Below, in pieces: positions 1-13,427 of a stretch of 64,000 nt of DNA (position 1 is the first letter of the stretch; each line of letters begins with the position of its first letter). The position numbers were made by a program, and so were the translations under genes. The notes below the pieces were generated by a model. That model did no database searches. It worked only from the letters and a program-made list of their open reading frames with translations, and was not told the origin of the DNA. The DNA comes from Whitmania pigra (lineage: Eukaryota > Annelida > Clitellata > Hirudinida > Haemopidae): NCBI GenBank assembly GCA_021613335.1, contig JAJTWR010000266.1, positions 3,970,001 through 4,034,000 of the forward strand, in the 5' to 3' direction.

Positions 1-1
1 G

Positions 2-46
2 GACGAAAAAAAAAACGTGATCGAGGAAAAGAAGGAGCTCGAGTAA
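2..46 (+). CDS. possible 3' end of an upstream gene
   Basis: One frame reads 14 lysine/glutamate-rich codons from the window edge, ending DEKKNVIEEKKELE, then TAA at 44-46. The composition changes to AT-rich non-coding sequence soon afterwards, which fits the tail of a gene lying to the left. Another frame stays open to about 128 (basic, low complexity), so the assignment is weak. The protein cannot be identified from this fragment. Confidence 0.2.
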   Translation, partial: DEKKNVIEEKKELE

Positions 47-2396
47 ACGCCAGACTGGAAAGCCTTGTAAATGGAAGATGGAAAGAACGGATTAGTGAGA
101 AAAGAAAGGGATGGATGGAGAGCGGATGAACATATAACATCCAACATGAAAACATAAAACAGAACTATACGGTCTTTTTATTGCGGACAATTTCAAAAGA
201 CACTAAATATGCTCCCTCTCGGCTTTAGTATCACGGATTACTATTCGTCAGATAGCAACCTCTCTTGAAAGCTTTCTCAATAGAAGCCGAAGACGCGAGA
301 GATAAAAACAGCTTTTCTATAACTTCCATCAGTGCGCCAGGACTAATTAATCTGCTCGAATAAAATTGATTATCACTCAGTGATGAAAAATAGCCTAATG
401 AACGTCGCCAGAAGCTCTCGTGTTAAAATATGGTAACCCGTGTAATAATATATAACCTGCACATACTCTTAGAAGAGGGAAGGTTGAGGCAAAGATTTAT
501 CTACTTTCAACTAGAGAGTCACATTACATTTCCTTCCATTAATTCCACGTTTGATCGTTCATCCGCGAGTCTTGTCGTTTGTCTCCGGCCGCACTCTGCT
601 CGCCAGCCTCTCATGTGCTATGGACGGAACAGTCGCTCGTCGAGATGCTTTTGAAAAGTTGCCATCAATTGTCCGATGCTCTCCGGCCATTCTCCAAGAA
701 AGGTGGAATGTTTGTTTGGTCGAAACGTAGCAAAGGAAAACCTCTCTTCAAAGTCGCCTGCAATAAACTGGCGCTGAAACCGTTCGGTGTATCAATTTTC
801 CGGCGTGGTTCACTAGAAAGGCTCGCACAAGAACAAACAATTCTACGCTTGGTGAATTCAAGGGTTTTTTTTTTTATCACCGGACTCATACTTCTCGTGA
901 AACTTTGCGCTGATTAAGTTTTTGAACGATATATTCTCGGAATTATTCCGGGTCTTTTAGTCTCATTTGTGTGTCTTAAAATGGCGCTGGCAGACGACTG
1001 TTTGTACTGCGTTCAAATGTTTGAATTTAAAATGCGCTTCGAAAAAACGAGTTATTCCAGCAATCTTTCCAAGCGCCCGTATTGGATCACCGACAATTCG
1101 CGAGGGAAACAATTTTCCTCGTGAATTCATCACGATAAACCAAGCACTGGTTTCTCTGTTTGGTCAGCTGTTTCCGATTTATTGCTCAAAATTGAATTAA
1201 TATCCTAATACGGGTACGCACGCGTTCCTTTCTGAATTTCTTTCAATTTCCTTTCAAATATCTTCCTCTTTATTTAAAAACTTCCAATCTCATTAAACAA
1301 TTAACTAATGGAGTCAACCAAATAGTCTTTTAAAATATATTTTATAATTAAGAAACTTAGAGTTCTAAATAAATTTGAAAACTCTGCCATACACTGACAA
1401 AACGTCCATGTTCTCTATGCGGGGCAGAACCTCTTAAATCTCCGTCGTTGATAGTAGACGTCTTGTTACGATCTGATTGACCGTTTCTAGCTCTGCTCGG
1501 GCTTTGTTTTGGATCTGACAATTTACTAATTCGGTTTCCTTGAACTGTTAAAATGCAAATTGAGTTGAATTAATATATCATTGAATTCCACTTAACAAAG
1601 TTTAACAAAATTTAACAAAATTCTCCTCAGTGGCTAGTCATGTTAAATTGTAATTCATAATTATAAGGTATCATAATCAATCATATCGATCAGTCTATTA
1701 CATTTATATATTCTATCCGATTTGTTCACTTAAAATTGTTTCCTGATGCTTCTAGATATTCTGTAGTCACATACTCTGAAGATCTCAAAACCTCAAAAAA
1801 TTAGCAAATTTTGGTAATGTATCTCAAATTAATCTTAGCTTAGAAAAGTAACTTTATTAATAACTATTATTTATAGCACCATCATCATCAACACTAAAAA
1901 GCAAGTTTTACTTTAAATCGGTACCCAAGTTTGCTAGCTAGTTGTGACTCACAACTTGTGAGGGGTTCTTCGAAAAAAGCGTCGCATATTTTTGTTTTCA
2001 AAATATTTGGTTTGCCTTACTTTCGAACTGGATTACGACACACATTTCAAATTGCTTCTTCACTCGAATAAAATGTGATCAAAAATGGTGACAATTAAAA
2101 TATTAATAATAAGGTCTTCCACTTGAGTTGGACGAATATTAATAATCCTAAAAATTAGAACCGACATCTGATAATTAAAGGATGTCATCTATTGAATGAC
2201 AATTAATCTCTAAACTGTCATTCATTTAATAAATAATTTTAATTATAATATATAATATTATAATATTACAGTGTAATGTCCTATTTTACTTAGCTATAAA
2301 TAAAACAAATTTCTAAAAACTAAATGCTTACCGACCAATAGGACATCAACACATACAAAAACATTGAGCGATAATCGACTTCGGCTCTAAACACAG
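47..2396. other. intergenic region left of SLC35B1
   Basis: AT-rich spacer with a less AT-rich patch at about 540-960. Open frames there on both strands (for example 579-917 + and 665-889 -) give low-complexity proteins that I do not recognise and show no supporting splice or domain evidence. Another short frame begins with ATG at 619 and ends after 36 codons. The stretch should hold the SLC35B1 promoter, but no clear TATA or initiator element can be named. Confidence 0.4.
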
Positions 2397-5300
2397 ATGT
2401 CTCACATAAACAGCGAAATGGGGTACGGCGTTGAACACACAGCAGAAAAAAACAGACATGGCAGACTTTTTTTTGGTAGGGGACGTCTCTTTGTGGTCTG
2501 CTTCCTTGGCATATTTGTGTCCTACTTTATCTTCGGATTTCTGCAGGAAAACATGTGAGTATTGTTGTTTGACCTCTCAGTAAACAACACTTATTAATAT
2601 GAGGTCTTTGATATTCAGAGATGTTGAAAATCGGGCGAATTTAGTTTATATTAAGCTGCCTTTTAATGTCAGTAAGTATAAGGCCTAACGCTCCATTGAT
2701 TGGACTCCCAGATAGTCTAATGGGCAAGATTTACCTCTTTCATATGGCAGCACGGGCTCGAACTTTGCGGCGCGAGCAATGTTCTGATGATCTGGTCATG
2801 TAATGTATGTCAATCAACACTATTTCATGGAATGAAAGCAGCTTTTTGGATGTGTAATCAACAAGTGATAATTACATTGGAAGTAATAATTATATTAGAA
2901 ATAATAATCAATAGATTTTTTAAATTCTCATATTTCATGTAATTATTATGAGTAACATGACATTTACATTATATTTTTATCTTATTACTAATTTCTACCA
3001 TAGTTTATTGGCCTTTACTGGCTTTTGCTCTTAATCTATTTCTTATTAACCATAATCTATTTGTGAATTACATGTATATTCTAAAATAAATATTTGTAGA
3101 TTGCTTTTAAACATTACATGCAAGTTCTTGAATCAATGCCACATTTTTATTTCTTATGAAATTTGACACTCATAGGAAATGGCTTAATAATCATCAACTA
3201 TCTCTTCTAGATGTGTACCTGTGATTGAGCATATTATAATTACAATAACCAGTTCAAACTAAATTTTGTATGATATATGAATAGTTTATGTAATTAACAT
3301 TTCATTACAAACACTTAATGTATATCAGTAAGAAGATTTAAACATTATATCTCATGATGTTTTGTGAGGTAATTCATGAGGTATCATTCACATGAAATGA
3401 TATTGTTTGTATCTAAGACTTTTGAACATTTTTTTCCATGTTGTTAATAAAATTACTAATAATTACTGTGATGATTAAATTTTCAAAATGCCCAGCTATA
3501 AATGCAATATACGTGTGATGAAGATTGAGAAAACTGTATTTCAATGATCAAACATTTCACAGCTTGACTTGAAAAAAAAATATGCTGACATATGTAAATA
3601 ATTATTGCATAGATAACCCAGGATTAGTAATGCACTATTTTCATTAATAATAATGATGGTAATAATAATAGTAGTAATAATAATAATGCTAGATAAATTA
3701 GTTTAACATTTAATTAATAATTTTGATGATTATTAAGTCTTATGAGATAAGAGATTTCAAGTAATTTCTATGTAAATAATAATAATAATAATGGTTGTGT
3801 AAATTATTTAGATGAGTGTTATGAAAATATTTGTGCTTTAGAGAAATACTTTCAAGGAAATTCATTTTTTTGTGATTCCTTCAGAGTATTATTACTTATT
3901 ACTATTATTTATTGCTTTATTCTTTAATGCTTATTAAATCATTTTTAATAATTTATTACTTTCATTCTGTGTTATTACCATAAACAAGTTCCTTTACTTA
4001 GAAATTTTCTGATATGTTGAAGTAATGCAAACAAATAATCAGTTGTTAAATTTTATGTTTATGAGTGCTTAACTAATTGACTGATTAGGTTGAGTGATTT
4101 TGTTTTCATTTACTTAATCATCTGGTTGTTTAATGAATTATTAGTAGATTCAAATTTCATTCAGGACCCTAGCAGATATTTAATAGGTTGTTTTCTTAGG
4201 CATTAGGAAGTAATTTTGTTGTTCCACTTTTAAGATTCCCAAGCCTCTGATGTGGATTCTTGTATTAACAAAATTAAAAAAATAAAATTCTTGTCACCGA
4301 GTTGACTTCAAATTCATCAATATTTAGGTTTGTTTAGGTCGTTGAGTAAACTATTTCCACTTAATGATTGTTTGTGATAATGTTCCGCATGATTTCTGTT
4401 TTGTTTATTTTATAAGATTATTATGTCTGACGTGATTAATAACCCATGTTGAATTCTTCAGTACAAATCTTGTTACTTCAGTGCTGAGCCATCTAGGTTC
4501 CAGCCATCATTTGTTCTGGTCGGAGTGATAGGATAAATTAAAAAGCAGGATATAAATAATTGCCCAATATATAAACACTTGTCAAGTTTAAAATCCTGTT
4601 TCTATCTAGCAGTGACATAATGGCTGCTTTCCAACTTATCAGAAATTTCCCAGTGTCTCTCAATGCAATTAGTCTCATCGAAGCTATTTGCTGTGGAGCT
4701 GGTGCTGCCACTTAGACCAACTCCAAAGAATAATCCCCATTTCCCATTTGAACGCTTTCTCTCCTTTCATTTCTATGGAAGTACTATTAACTCAGTTTAT
4801 TTTTATAAAAATTCTACGTCAAATGGCGAAGCATGGAAGTGTGAGGAAGTTGTTGAAATAAAAGCTGAATGGTTGATGCTGATGACAGCACAATTAAAAA
4901 CAGGATGTTGAAAGCCCGCTAGAATTGAGATCCTGTTGATAGGCATGGGCCAGCTGTCCAAAATTTGCTGTTTTGACTCCTAATCTGCTAATTATTCTAC
5001 TTAATATTTAATTCTCTGTCATCACATGATCTCGTGGCCACGCCTTTTTTTGCGCGTTATCACCGGTTGGAAATTATTTATTATTAATAAATTATTGTCA
5101 AACGATATGCCAATAATTATTCGAACGTGATGAGTTCGCACATTTGGCAAACTGAGACAAGTAGGTGTTTAATGTCAATTCTTATCGCGACATGCTGAAT
5201 TTCTCGGCCTTTATCTAATTAGCTGTTCCATATGCGTACGTTTTCGGGCTGCTGTAGGGATTTGACAGCAATTATGAGAGGACCTTTTCAGAGCTGCTAA

Positions 5301-8300
5301 TAAATAGCGGTCAAAACTTCAGTCTTGCCACTCGCTCTCGGAGCCCTCTCAAGAAATCTAGATGGCGGTAGACGTTCGTTCCTAACTTCTCGAGTTTCGT
5401 AGTCGACGATGTTGGCCCGGGTTTGTTCTCACTTTATTCGTCTGCATAAACTTGTTTTAGAAATGTTTGTTTCAAATTCATTTCTCACGCTCTCTGCAGT
5501 TTTATTGAAGCGCATGAGATTCGAAGGCTCCGAATGGGCTGCTAGTTATTTCTCTTGTTTGTCTGATGTGGAAGATGGCTTAAATAAATATGTTGCATAC
5601 GTATACATTTATATAAGTGGATGTACGCGTGAAACACCGAAAAAAATTGTGCTTAATAATTCGATCTGACCCGATCGTAAATCTCAAATTATATTTAATT
5701 ATTATAAATGCGCGGGACATTTTGAACGTCTGCAGTTCAGATTTGAGTTGCTCAAATATGAATGGAATGTTTGCAACTTTCCTTTAGAATATCTTTACAT
5801 CCTGTTGGGAAGCGAGCGTGCATCCTCCTGTTAATTGTGCTGCTCACAAGTCTCCTGGTCCGACTTGAATGTTTGTTTTGGCTGGCTTCTTTCAGGATGT
5901 TAAGAGGCGACATTAATAATCGACAACGACAAAACGATTAGTCACTCAATAAACTTAACTCCTTATCTTTATCTTCGTTACCTCCACTGCACCTTTGACC
6001 CTGGATGACTTGGAAAATGCTGGCAGATTGGGCAGTATATTGTTTTATAGTGGTTTATTGATTCAGTCGTGTTTGCATTTCAATGCCCTCTGCCCTTCTC
6101 GAGTGTTCTAATGATTCGCTGTTGTTAATTTGGAGATAATTTATTAAGAGATCGGTGTCTTTGTTATTTTGTTGTGCGTTATTTTGTTTAGTATATTTTT
6201 AGATATATTCGAATCGATGGATTTATCTTTTAATTGATGGTTATCTGACATTGAACAGATGACGATTAAATTTCAGAACCAAGTCGGAATATGGCGAAAA
6301 GAAGGAGAGGTTCACGTTCATGATGGCCTTGGTGTTCTTCCAGTGCGTCATCAACGCCATTTTTGCCAGAGGAGGTGGTTTTTCATACTCGTTGCGTGAT
6401 TTTTATAAATCATAGTTTGGAACACCGAAAACTTTTCAAAATGACTCACAGTCGATTAATTTGTGAGAGGTCCACTCAGGCTGGAGAGTTATTGATGAAC
6501 CGAGCTTGACATCTGTTTTTCTTTACGGAAGCGCTCTCTTTTAGGATACTGTCTCTCAAATTTTGGAGTTTCAATTTCAATAAGTCCGTCGTTTCGTGTG
6601 CGAGGTGCACTTGCAATTTCATGAACTTATTGAAGAATGTGAATTTCAGTTTTATGGGAAGTTTAACTTTCTTAATTGACTGCCAACCGGACTTTAGTTG
6701 ATGAGTTGAGGCGAGAAATGAATGCTATGCCCCTACAGGAGATTATGATGATGATGATGATGATGATGAGGATGATGGCTATAACTATCTGGGATGCCTG
6801 TATCAATGTGGTGGTGATGGCTGTGGCTGGGTTGTGTGTCTCGAGTTTTCATAACTCAGTCAGACCACACTACCAAGTTGATAACGTCGTAGGGGACGTC
6901 TCACTGCACCGAATGTTTTCATCCGCGCGCCCGCCTTTTTTTTTTTTTTAAGAGCTACTGTTAGAATCGAGGATATCGGATTTCCATAATGATTAACCAC
7001 AAGTTTGTTTTTCCGTCGAATCGGAGCCGGATTTGTTTCTTAGCGGGAATCTTATGCGCCTATCTACGTCAATAACGTCGTCAGTGATATAGATATAGAA
7101 AGGTTCAACTTGACCTGTGAAATAACTGCGTTGTATCAAAGAGTTGTATGCCTTTATAACTCAGTTTGTTCATGGGTCCAGTGTAGCTATCATAACCTCG
7201 AGGATCCTGGGAAATGATTCGACGCTGGAAGCCGACTATTTTTGCAACATTCGGGAAATACCGATTGATTTTTGTCGCTAGACTATTAATTCCCGCTCGT
7301 TTAGAAAAAAAAATTAGTTTGCCGTATTTGTTAGCATTCGGACCTTTCACTTATTTTTAAAATAACCGAATATGTTTTGAAATAAATAATTTGTCAGATA
7401 TGTCTCCAGTCTCATTGTCAAGAGGTTGTTAACGATCATGTCCTCCTTTTTGTCTAGCTCTCTCGTTGTCTGACCCTGGAAGTGACACTGCACCTCAGCA
7501 TCTCTACATGGTCATGTCGTTCTCTTACGTGGTAGCCATGCTGGCCAGTAATGAAGCCCTCAGGTTCGTCAGTTACCCCACTCAGGTTAGATTTTGCTGA
7601 ACCTCTAAAAAATCCTTGCTGTTAAGTTAACACTTTAACATTTATTACACATTTGCCTAGGTTTTGGGAAAGTCTGTAAAACCCATTCCAGTGATGATCC
7701 TTGGAGTTATTTTGGCTAGGAAAAAATATCCACTGAGGAAATACCTCTATGTCTTCATGATTGTTATTGGGGTTGCCCTCTTTATGTACAAGCCCCAAAA
7801 GGCCCTCTCAAGTCAACCTTCAGAATCGTTTGCAGTTGGGCGAGGAGAGTTTCTTCTGGTTCGTTGCGATTTAAAATGATGAGAAGTTTTTTGGAAATCG
7901 ATTCGTGCATGCTTTTGGAGCCAAAAACATTTGTCCAGTTTGTCGAAGTTGTCAAATAGTATCGGATCTCCGAATGCGATAAGAACTTTATTGGCCTGAA
8001 ATTAAATTTCAAAATATTACAAATTAACTTAACTTATGTAGTTATTTGTTCTGGCAGAAGACATAAAACATTACATACTTGAGAATGGATGCTTTAATGG
8101 TTAAATTGTATTGAAATTGCAGCTTCTGTCGCTTCTTATGGATGGAGTAACCGGAGGAACTCAGGATAAAATCAGAGCTCAGTACAGATCCCAAACACAC
8201 AGAATGATGCTGCTCATGAACTTGTGGTCTTCGCTGTATCTCGCCGTCGGTTTGTTTCTCAAATATCCTTTACCGTTGAAGCTGTGAATTTTTCAAGATT

Positions 8301-8912
8301 CAAATTGGAAATTGTATTCTTCTGTAATTTTTGTTGCAGGACTTATCCTGACTGGAGAATTATTTTCTTTTGTGAACTTCTGCCAAAGATTTCCTTGGGT
8401 TCTTGTTCAGCTCCTTTTGTTTTCCCTGTGCAGTGCTATAGGACAGGTACAACTAATACTTTGTATTATATTTAGTAATGTTAAGTCAATCATAATTGAT
8501 CTATTTTCGTTCTTTCATGACTTTTTTTAAGATTCCCTATTTTGTCAGTCCTTGACCAAATATTTTCTTTTTTACCAGATTAGATATTTTTATTCGTTTA
8601 TGCATGACTTCATTCACTTAATTGTTCTAATAATATACTGGACTAAGTGAATAATTAGCAAAGTTATGCAAATTTATTAATTATGCATTCACTCGTCTGC
8701 AGAACTTTATCTTCATGACTATCACGAACTTTGGACCTCTGCCATGCAGCATCATCACCACTACAAGGAAGTTTTTCACCATACTGGCATCAGTTTTCAT
8801 CTTTGGGCATGCTATGTCTTCTCTTCAGTGGTCAGGGACTCTTCTTGTTTTTGCAGGACTGGCTCTGGATAGCATTTATGGCAAAGAAGCCAAAGTTATC
8901 AATAAAGCCTGA
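2397..8912 (+). CDS. SLC35B1: solute carrier family 35 member B1 (ER nucleotide-sugar/ATP transporter)
   Basis: Multi-pass ER membrane antiporter of the drug/metabolite-transporter (NST) superfamily. The vertebrate protein is described as a UDP-galactose transporter homologue and ER ATP/ADP exchanger. Coding exons: 2397-2554, 6277-6374, 7458-7585, 7661-7858, 8123-8249, 8340-8446, 8703-8912; all introns are GT-AG and phases match, giving about 341 residues (human about 322). Diagnostic stretches shared with the family are [38 protein letters not shown] and [16 protein letters not shown]. The start chosen is the first ATG after an in-frame TAA at 2388; a second ATG at 2418 is possible. Intron 1 is unusually long at 3.7 kb. 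The C-terminus ([10 protein letters not shown]) lacks the lysine at -3 or -4 expected of an ER-retrieval dilysine signal, unlike the human tail. Confidence 0.95.
2701..2785 (+). repeat. tRNA-like fragment, possible SINE head
   Basis: The segment contains an A-box-like TAGTCTAATGGGC and, about 30 bases on, a B-box-like GGGCTCGAACTTTG, the spacing of an internal RNA polymerase III promoter. It does not fold into an intact tRNA by eye and is probably a decayed tRNA-derived repeat. It differs from the SINE family found at 15.8 and 53 kb. Confidence 0.35.
5320..5420 (+). promoter_or_regulatory. possible internal promoter in SLC35B1 intron 1
   Basis: A locally GC- and CpG-richer patch carries AGATGGCGG, the core of a YY1-type motif often found just downstream of transcription starts, and a GT donor-like site at 5421. 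It could be an alternative first exon of SLC35B1. No translation start in this patch joins the coding frame, so any such exon would be non-coding. Confidence 0.2.
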
Positions 8913-9987
8913 ATGAACAATTTAATTCAATTTAGTAAATTTTTCGTTTATTTTTCACATTCCTATTGGAATATGTTAGACCAGAAAACGTTAGGTAATT
9001 GTTTTTCTTGGATGAAATTGTAATGCTTTTAAATTTCTACCTTAAATTCAGTAAAACAATGTTTGAAACAGAAAATCGATGTAAAAATTAACACTATTTG
9101 TATGTTGCACGAGGCTGGGCTGAAAACATGAATAAGGGGCAAGGATAGGTTTGCTTGAGTTGTATGTCGGTATGTTAGTTAAAATCAGGGACTTGGCTGG
9201 CAAACGGTGACATCAGAACGCGCTACAAGTACCTCAACGAGTCAAAAGTGTAACTAATGTCGTCGAACCAATTCGTTGGAGGGCCATCGCCAGGCAGTTT
9301 TACTAAGTAATCGTCAGCAAAATAAACATGCTTGGGAGTGTTTGGTAAATTTTGGGACAGAGTACAACAGGAACATGTCGCAACGGATCAGGTCCGGGAG
9401 CATGCATTTGTCCAACTAAAAAGTTTGAGAAAATTCTAAATGTGAGGCCTGGGCTGGGATTTTCGCGAGGCAAGCCAGGGGTTTGTAACAACTTAGGAAG
9501 GTTGAGAAAATGTGGTTCATCTTTGTGGACCAACTAAAAATGTTCAGAAATAAAACGAAAACTATCAGGTAACTTATTGAAATTTTAGACTGAAAAGTGA
9601 TATTACATTTGTTATAAAACTTCACATCTCCACTTGTTAATAATCTATGTTTTAGAGAGTTTTCAAGCCCAAACTTGTTTTTTTCATTGGTAAAATTGCC
9701 AGATCTAAACGTTATTTCACGATGAGAAGGGGCTGAAAATCATGCGGTCCTTAGTGAACGACGTCTTCGCAAATAGAAATCATTTTGTGTTTACAAAATT
9801 TTAAATCTTTTAAAATAATGGATTTTTAGATTTTGCCTACCATAGTAAAACACAAAATCAAATTTAATTATAAACATGGATCCGCAAAAATCTGGTAGCT
9901 ATTGCGATTTCGTTGTGTTGTTTGTAAATATTCTTCGGTATCGGCGGCATAGATTTAGTATAACTGCTGTTCGAGTTTTGAGGATTT
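8913..9987. other. spacer between SLC35B1 and NELF-B
   Basis: About 1.1 kb holding the SLC35B1 3' UTR and the NELF-B promoter or 5' UTR. Two imperfect copies of a phrase beginning CCAACTAAAAA occur at about 9413 and 9529. Short open frames at 9303-9625 on both strands look fortuitous. No RNA gene was seen. Confidence 0.6.
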
Positions 9988-12900
9988 ATGATGAGCTCAG
10001 GTTCTCGCGAAACAGGTTTCCCTGGACGTTCGAATATCAAAGAATTGTTTTCGAACGATGAAACTCTGTCGGCCATTGAGGATTTCCAGGTAATACTCAT
10101 TAAAAGACTTTGACAATTATTTTAGAAGCATTTGAATTATTTAAAGATAATTAACTATATTATTTTAAACTTAACTAGTTGTTGTAGTCAACAAAGATGT
10201 TCTCCAGTATTGAAAAGCCATTTTTATTTTCTTACTCTTGGCTCCTAAGTTAATTTTGAATTCTTCTATTGTTCTGGTTTATACTTATTGTATATTAAAA
10301 TGATTCCAGGGTATGAATCATTTTAGCATAGTGGAATGCAGCTTCAAAGAAGTTTAATGGATTATGTCCTCTTTACCAATAATTGTTTTGAATGTTTCTA
10401 TGAGATTTTGCATGTGTCTTTTTGCTGATGCAGTAATTTGTGGTCTTAGCTTCCATTTATTCCTTACTTTTGATTCCTATTAGAGTTTTGTAACTTGTTT
10501 TCTTTCAAGTGTATTAATATCTTTTTTGAGATACAGTTTCTAAGCAGACATAAATTATTCTATTTGGTGCCTCATCTGAAACTTATAAAATTTTTCTTTC
10601 TACTTAGAATAGTCCTCCTGATCTCATACTGCGTTTTTTACCACCTGGATAATATGATATTCTAAGGTTTAAATCTGTTATGTAGATAATGAAAGTTTTG
10701 AAACGGGGTAATATTTACGATAACAATATCTTTTCAGTAGACTACTAATAGTAGACTACTTGGTTTTGTTTTGTTTGATGGTGCAGCTTAGTTATTTGAC
10801 TGAAATATTTTTTTACATTAAGCTTAATTTTTTAATTAAAAAAAAATTTGTTTTACCTTTCCTCACTTCATTAAGCTTTTCAAGTTACTCTTAACATTCT
10901 TAGCTTGCTAATGGAATTCTTCTGCCCTCCCTGCAACCAGCTTTACCACTGCTGGATCTTCACGGAGTCAGTCGCCTGGAGTTTCACCAGTCTGTCTTTG
11001 AAGAGATGCGCGAGTGCATGATAAGCCGGATCAAGGACATCGCTTCCAACTTGGATAAAAAAGAGAATGTCCAACTTCTTAATCATTTATTAGTGAAGTC
11101 TATGACGATCATCGGGGACAGTGTAAGTGTCACCTCATATCGTGTGCGACGAAAAACAAACCAAACGGGTGACTTGTTTTGCAGAAACTTCGACCGATAG
11201 TGCTGTGCATCATGCAGCACCTCCCCAGAATAGAAGCAGAGCATCTCCAAGTAATTGCAAATGATAAAGTATTTTATAGCGAAGCCTCCGTGGAAGTCAA
11301 ACAGCAGATATGGGAGGGCGATCAGTCTCTTTTTGGAGATGAGGTGTCTCCAATTCTAAACAGGTTTTGGATTGGTTTACAAACTGTTTATAAACTACTC
11401 TGGCTTAATTGTATTTATTTTTTGATGTAGTTACATAGAGACTAAAGAGTCCAGTCTATTTTCTGTTGATTCAAAACATGCTGCATTTTTTCAAATGGCA
11501 CCTAAAGCAAGGAGACAGAATGAAATGGTTCAAAAGCTAGTCAGAATGGTAGGAAAGAAGACTCAACTTTATGAAATGATCTTGCAATTCCTGCGAACTC
11601 TCTTTCTGCGGACACACAATTCCCACTACTGCACCCTGAGATCCGAGCTTCTGATGAGCTTTCACGATAAGGACGTCTCGGATATTCTCTCCATCGATTC
11701 CTGCCACAAATTTGCATGGTGTCTGGATGCCTGCATCAGGGAAAAGTTTGTCGACAATAAGAGAGCCAGGGAGTTGCAGGGATTTCTCGATTCTATAAGA
11801 ATGTCTCAAGAGCGTGTCCTAGGGTAACGAACGAGGAATCCCAAACCATGTTGTTTGACTGTGATTGTAATGGCCTTTTGTTTTTAAAGAGATTTGTCCA
11901 TGATCTTGTGCGATCCACAAGCAATTCATACAATAAGCATCTCGGTGCTGAAAAATTTACAGATTTGTTTAACGAACGAGATGAATCCCAGGGTCGTGAT
12001 CTTATTCTATTAGTCAGACTGCAAGGGTTTTTAACACGATTTTTGCTTTTTCATGCAGGCCAGCGACGATATTATCCTTCTTATTAGGATGCTCAGCATG
12101 GGTTTGAAGGCTTGGCAGATGATCGATAGCAGAGTATTCAAGGAACCAAAACTGGCAAGTTTAATAAGCATTTAATTATACTAATGCTAATTAACTAATG
12201 TTGCTAATGCTAATTAACTAATGTTGCTAATGCTAATTAACTAATGTTGCTAATGCTAATTAACTAATGTTGCTAATGCTAATTAACTAATGTTGATTAG
12301 TAATTCCTGCAGTATTGATGGTTTAATACCAGGTAGTTATAATTCCTCAAGTACCAATTTCAGGATCCAAATTGGATCGTTCGACTTCTTCCTAGCGTAG
12401 GAGCTCTAATGGCTGATGATCAGATTGCTTCACTCACTGGAAAATGTTCTGATGTAAGGTTTTATTGTTAATATATATGCCTTCCATTTTACCATGATTC
12501 ATATCATCCTCTTCTTCTGTTTACAATATCCACTTCTCATCAGTTAGATGCAGTGCCTGCCCATTTACTAAAAGCCTGCATCGAAGACAATCTCAGTGCT
12601 GTGATTTTGGCACATTATGCCATCTACACTGCCAAACAGGGCCTTTCAATGAGTATCAGTAGAATTTTACCAGTCCTTTCCAAGTGCCACTACGACACGG
12701 TTTATTCAGACATGATTTTACATGAACTAGTCTCAAACTTGAACGACATGTCAGACAGTTTCGCCAACTCTGAATTTTGCACAGCTGTGTTCAACAAATT
12801 TTTCTTGGTAAACTTTACTCATTTCTTCAGTCCTCCATCATTTTATGACTGAAAGTTAAAATACATTTGTAGCCTTTCATTTCTAAAGAGAACATTGTTC

Positions 12901-13427
12901 AACATGTATTGAGGTTACTGTGGTGGGTCCACCCAAAACTCAACCAAGCAACGCTCACTGACATCATGAACCAACTTAGCACAAGTATACAGGTGAGGAG
13001 CTTATTTGGCTCTTTTTTTTTTGACACTTGTCGCAGTAGTTTGGCTACTAATTATTAGCTTAAAGCACCGAAATCATGCCGTATTTCGATAACATGCCAT
13101 CACCTTGGCACATCTGAAATGATAAGAGTGTTGGAAGATAACTTCGATATTCTTCCTCATTAAGAATGATTATCGTTAACTTTCCAGGAGGACAGTCTCG
13201 TCAAAGCCCAACTCAATTCCCTCGTCGAAAAAATAAAAAATTACAACCAACAACTACTGCAACAACAGCAAATGTCACAAGTGACAACAATGTCTCCGAT
13301 GACGACCCCGACCGTTGCAACCTCCCTATGGTCTCCCACGTACGCACCAGCTGGCCCAACTCCTTCGACACCTGCTCCGTATTACGATGCAATGCCCTTC
13401 AGGAGTCCTGCGTCAATGATTCCGTGA
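9988..13427 (+). CDS. NELFB: negative elongation factor B (cofactor of BRCA1)
   Basis: Subunit of the nuclear NELF complex, which with DSIF holds RNA polymerase II in promoter-proximal pause. Coding exons: 9988-10089, 10904-11122, 11185-11363, 11431-11823, 11890-11992, 12059-12154, 12364-12453, 12544-12807, 12873-12992, 13188-13427; total about 601 residues (human 580). Family stretches include FGDEVSPIL, LRTLFLRTHNSHYCTLR, CHKFAWCLDACIREKFVD, KRARELQGFLD and FKEPKL. The start is ATG ATG at 9988 after an in-frame TGA at 9979. The intron after 12154 uses a GC donor (GCAAGT) and contains a 23-bp tandem repeat. The C-terminus is glutamine-rich, then rich in Thr, Pro and Ser, and diverges from vertebrates. 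The gene converges on COL4; an AATAAA lies near 13526. Confidence 0.96.
12180..12296 (+). repeat. 23-bp tandem repeat, about five copies, in a NELFB intron
   Basis: The unit GCTAATTAACTAATGTTGC plus TAAT is repeated almost perfectly about five times between the GC donor at 12155 and the acceptor before 12364. Each unit contains CTAAT-like words that resemble branch-point consensus. Confidence 0.9.

Larger units (their letters stand above)
2555..6276 (+). other. intron 1 of SLC35B1
   Basis: A 3.7-kb AT-rich intron with simple AAT-type runs near 3640-3800. It contains a tRNA-like fragment at about 2701-2785 and a more GC-rich, promoter-like patch at about 5320-5420. No exon with a recognisable product was found. 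Confidence 0.7.

Noticed and set aside
579..917. 112-codon open frame left of SLC35B1
   Set aside because: No recognisable domain, overlapped by an open frame on the opposite strand, and no splice or promoter support. Kept only as part of the intergenic note.
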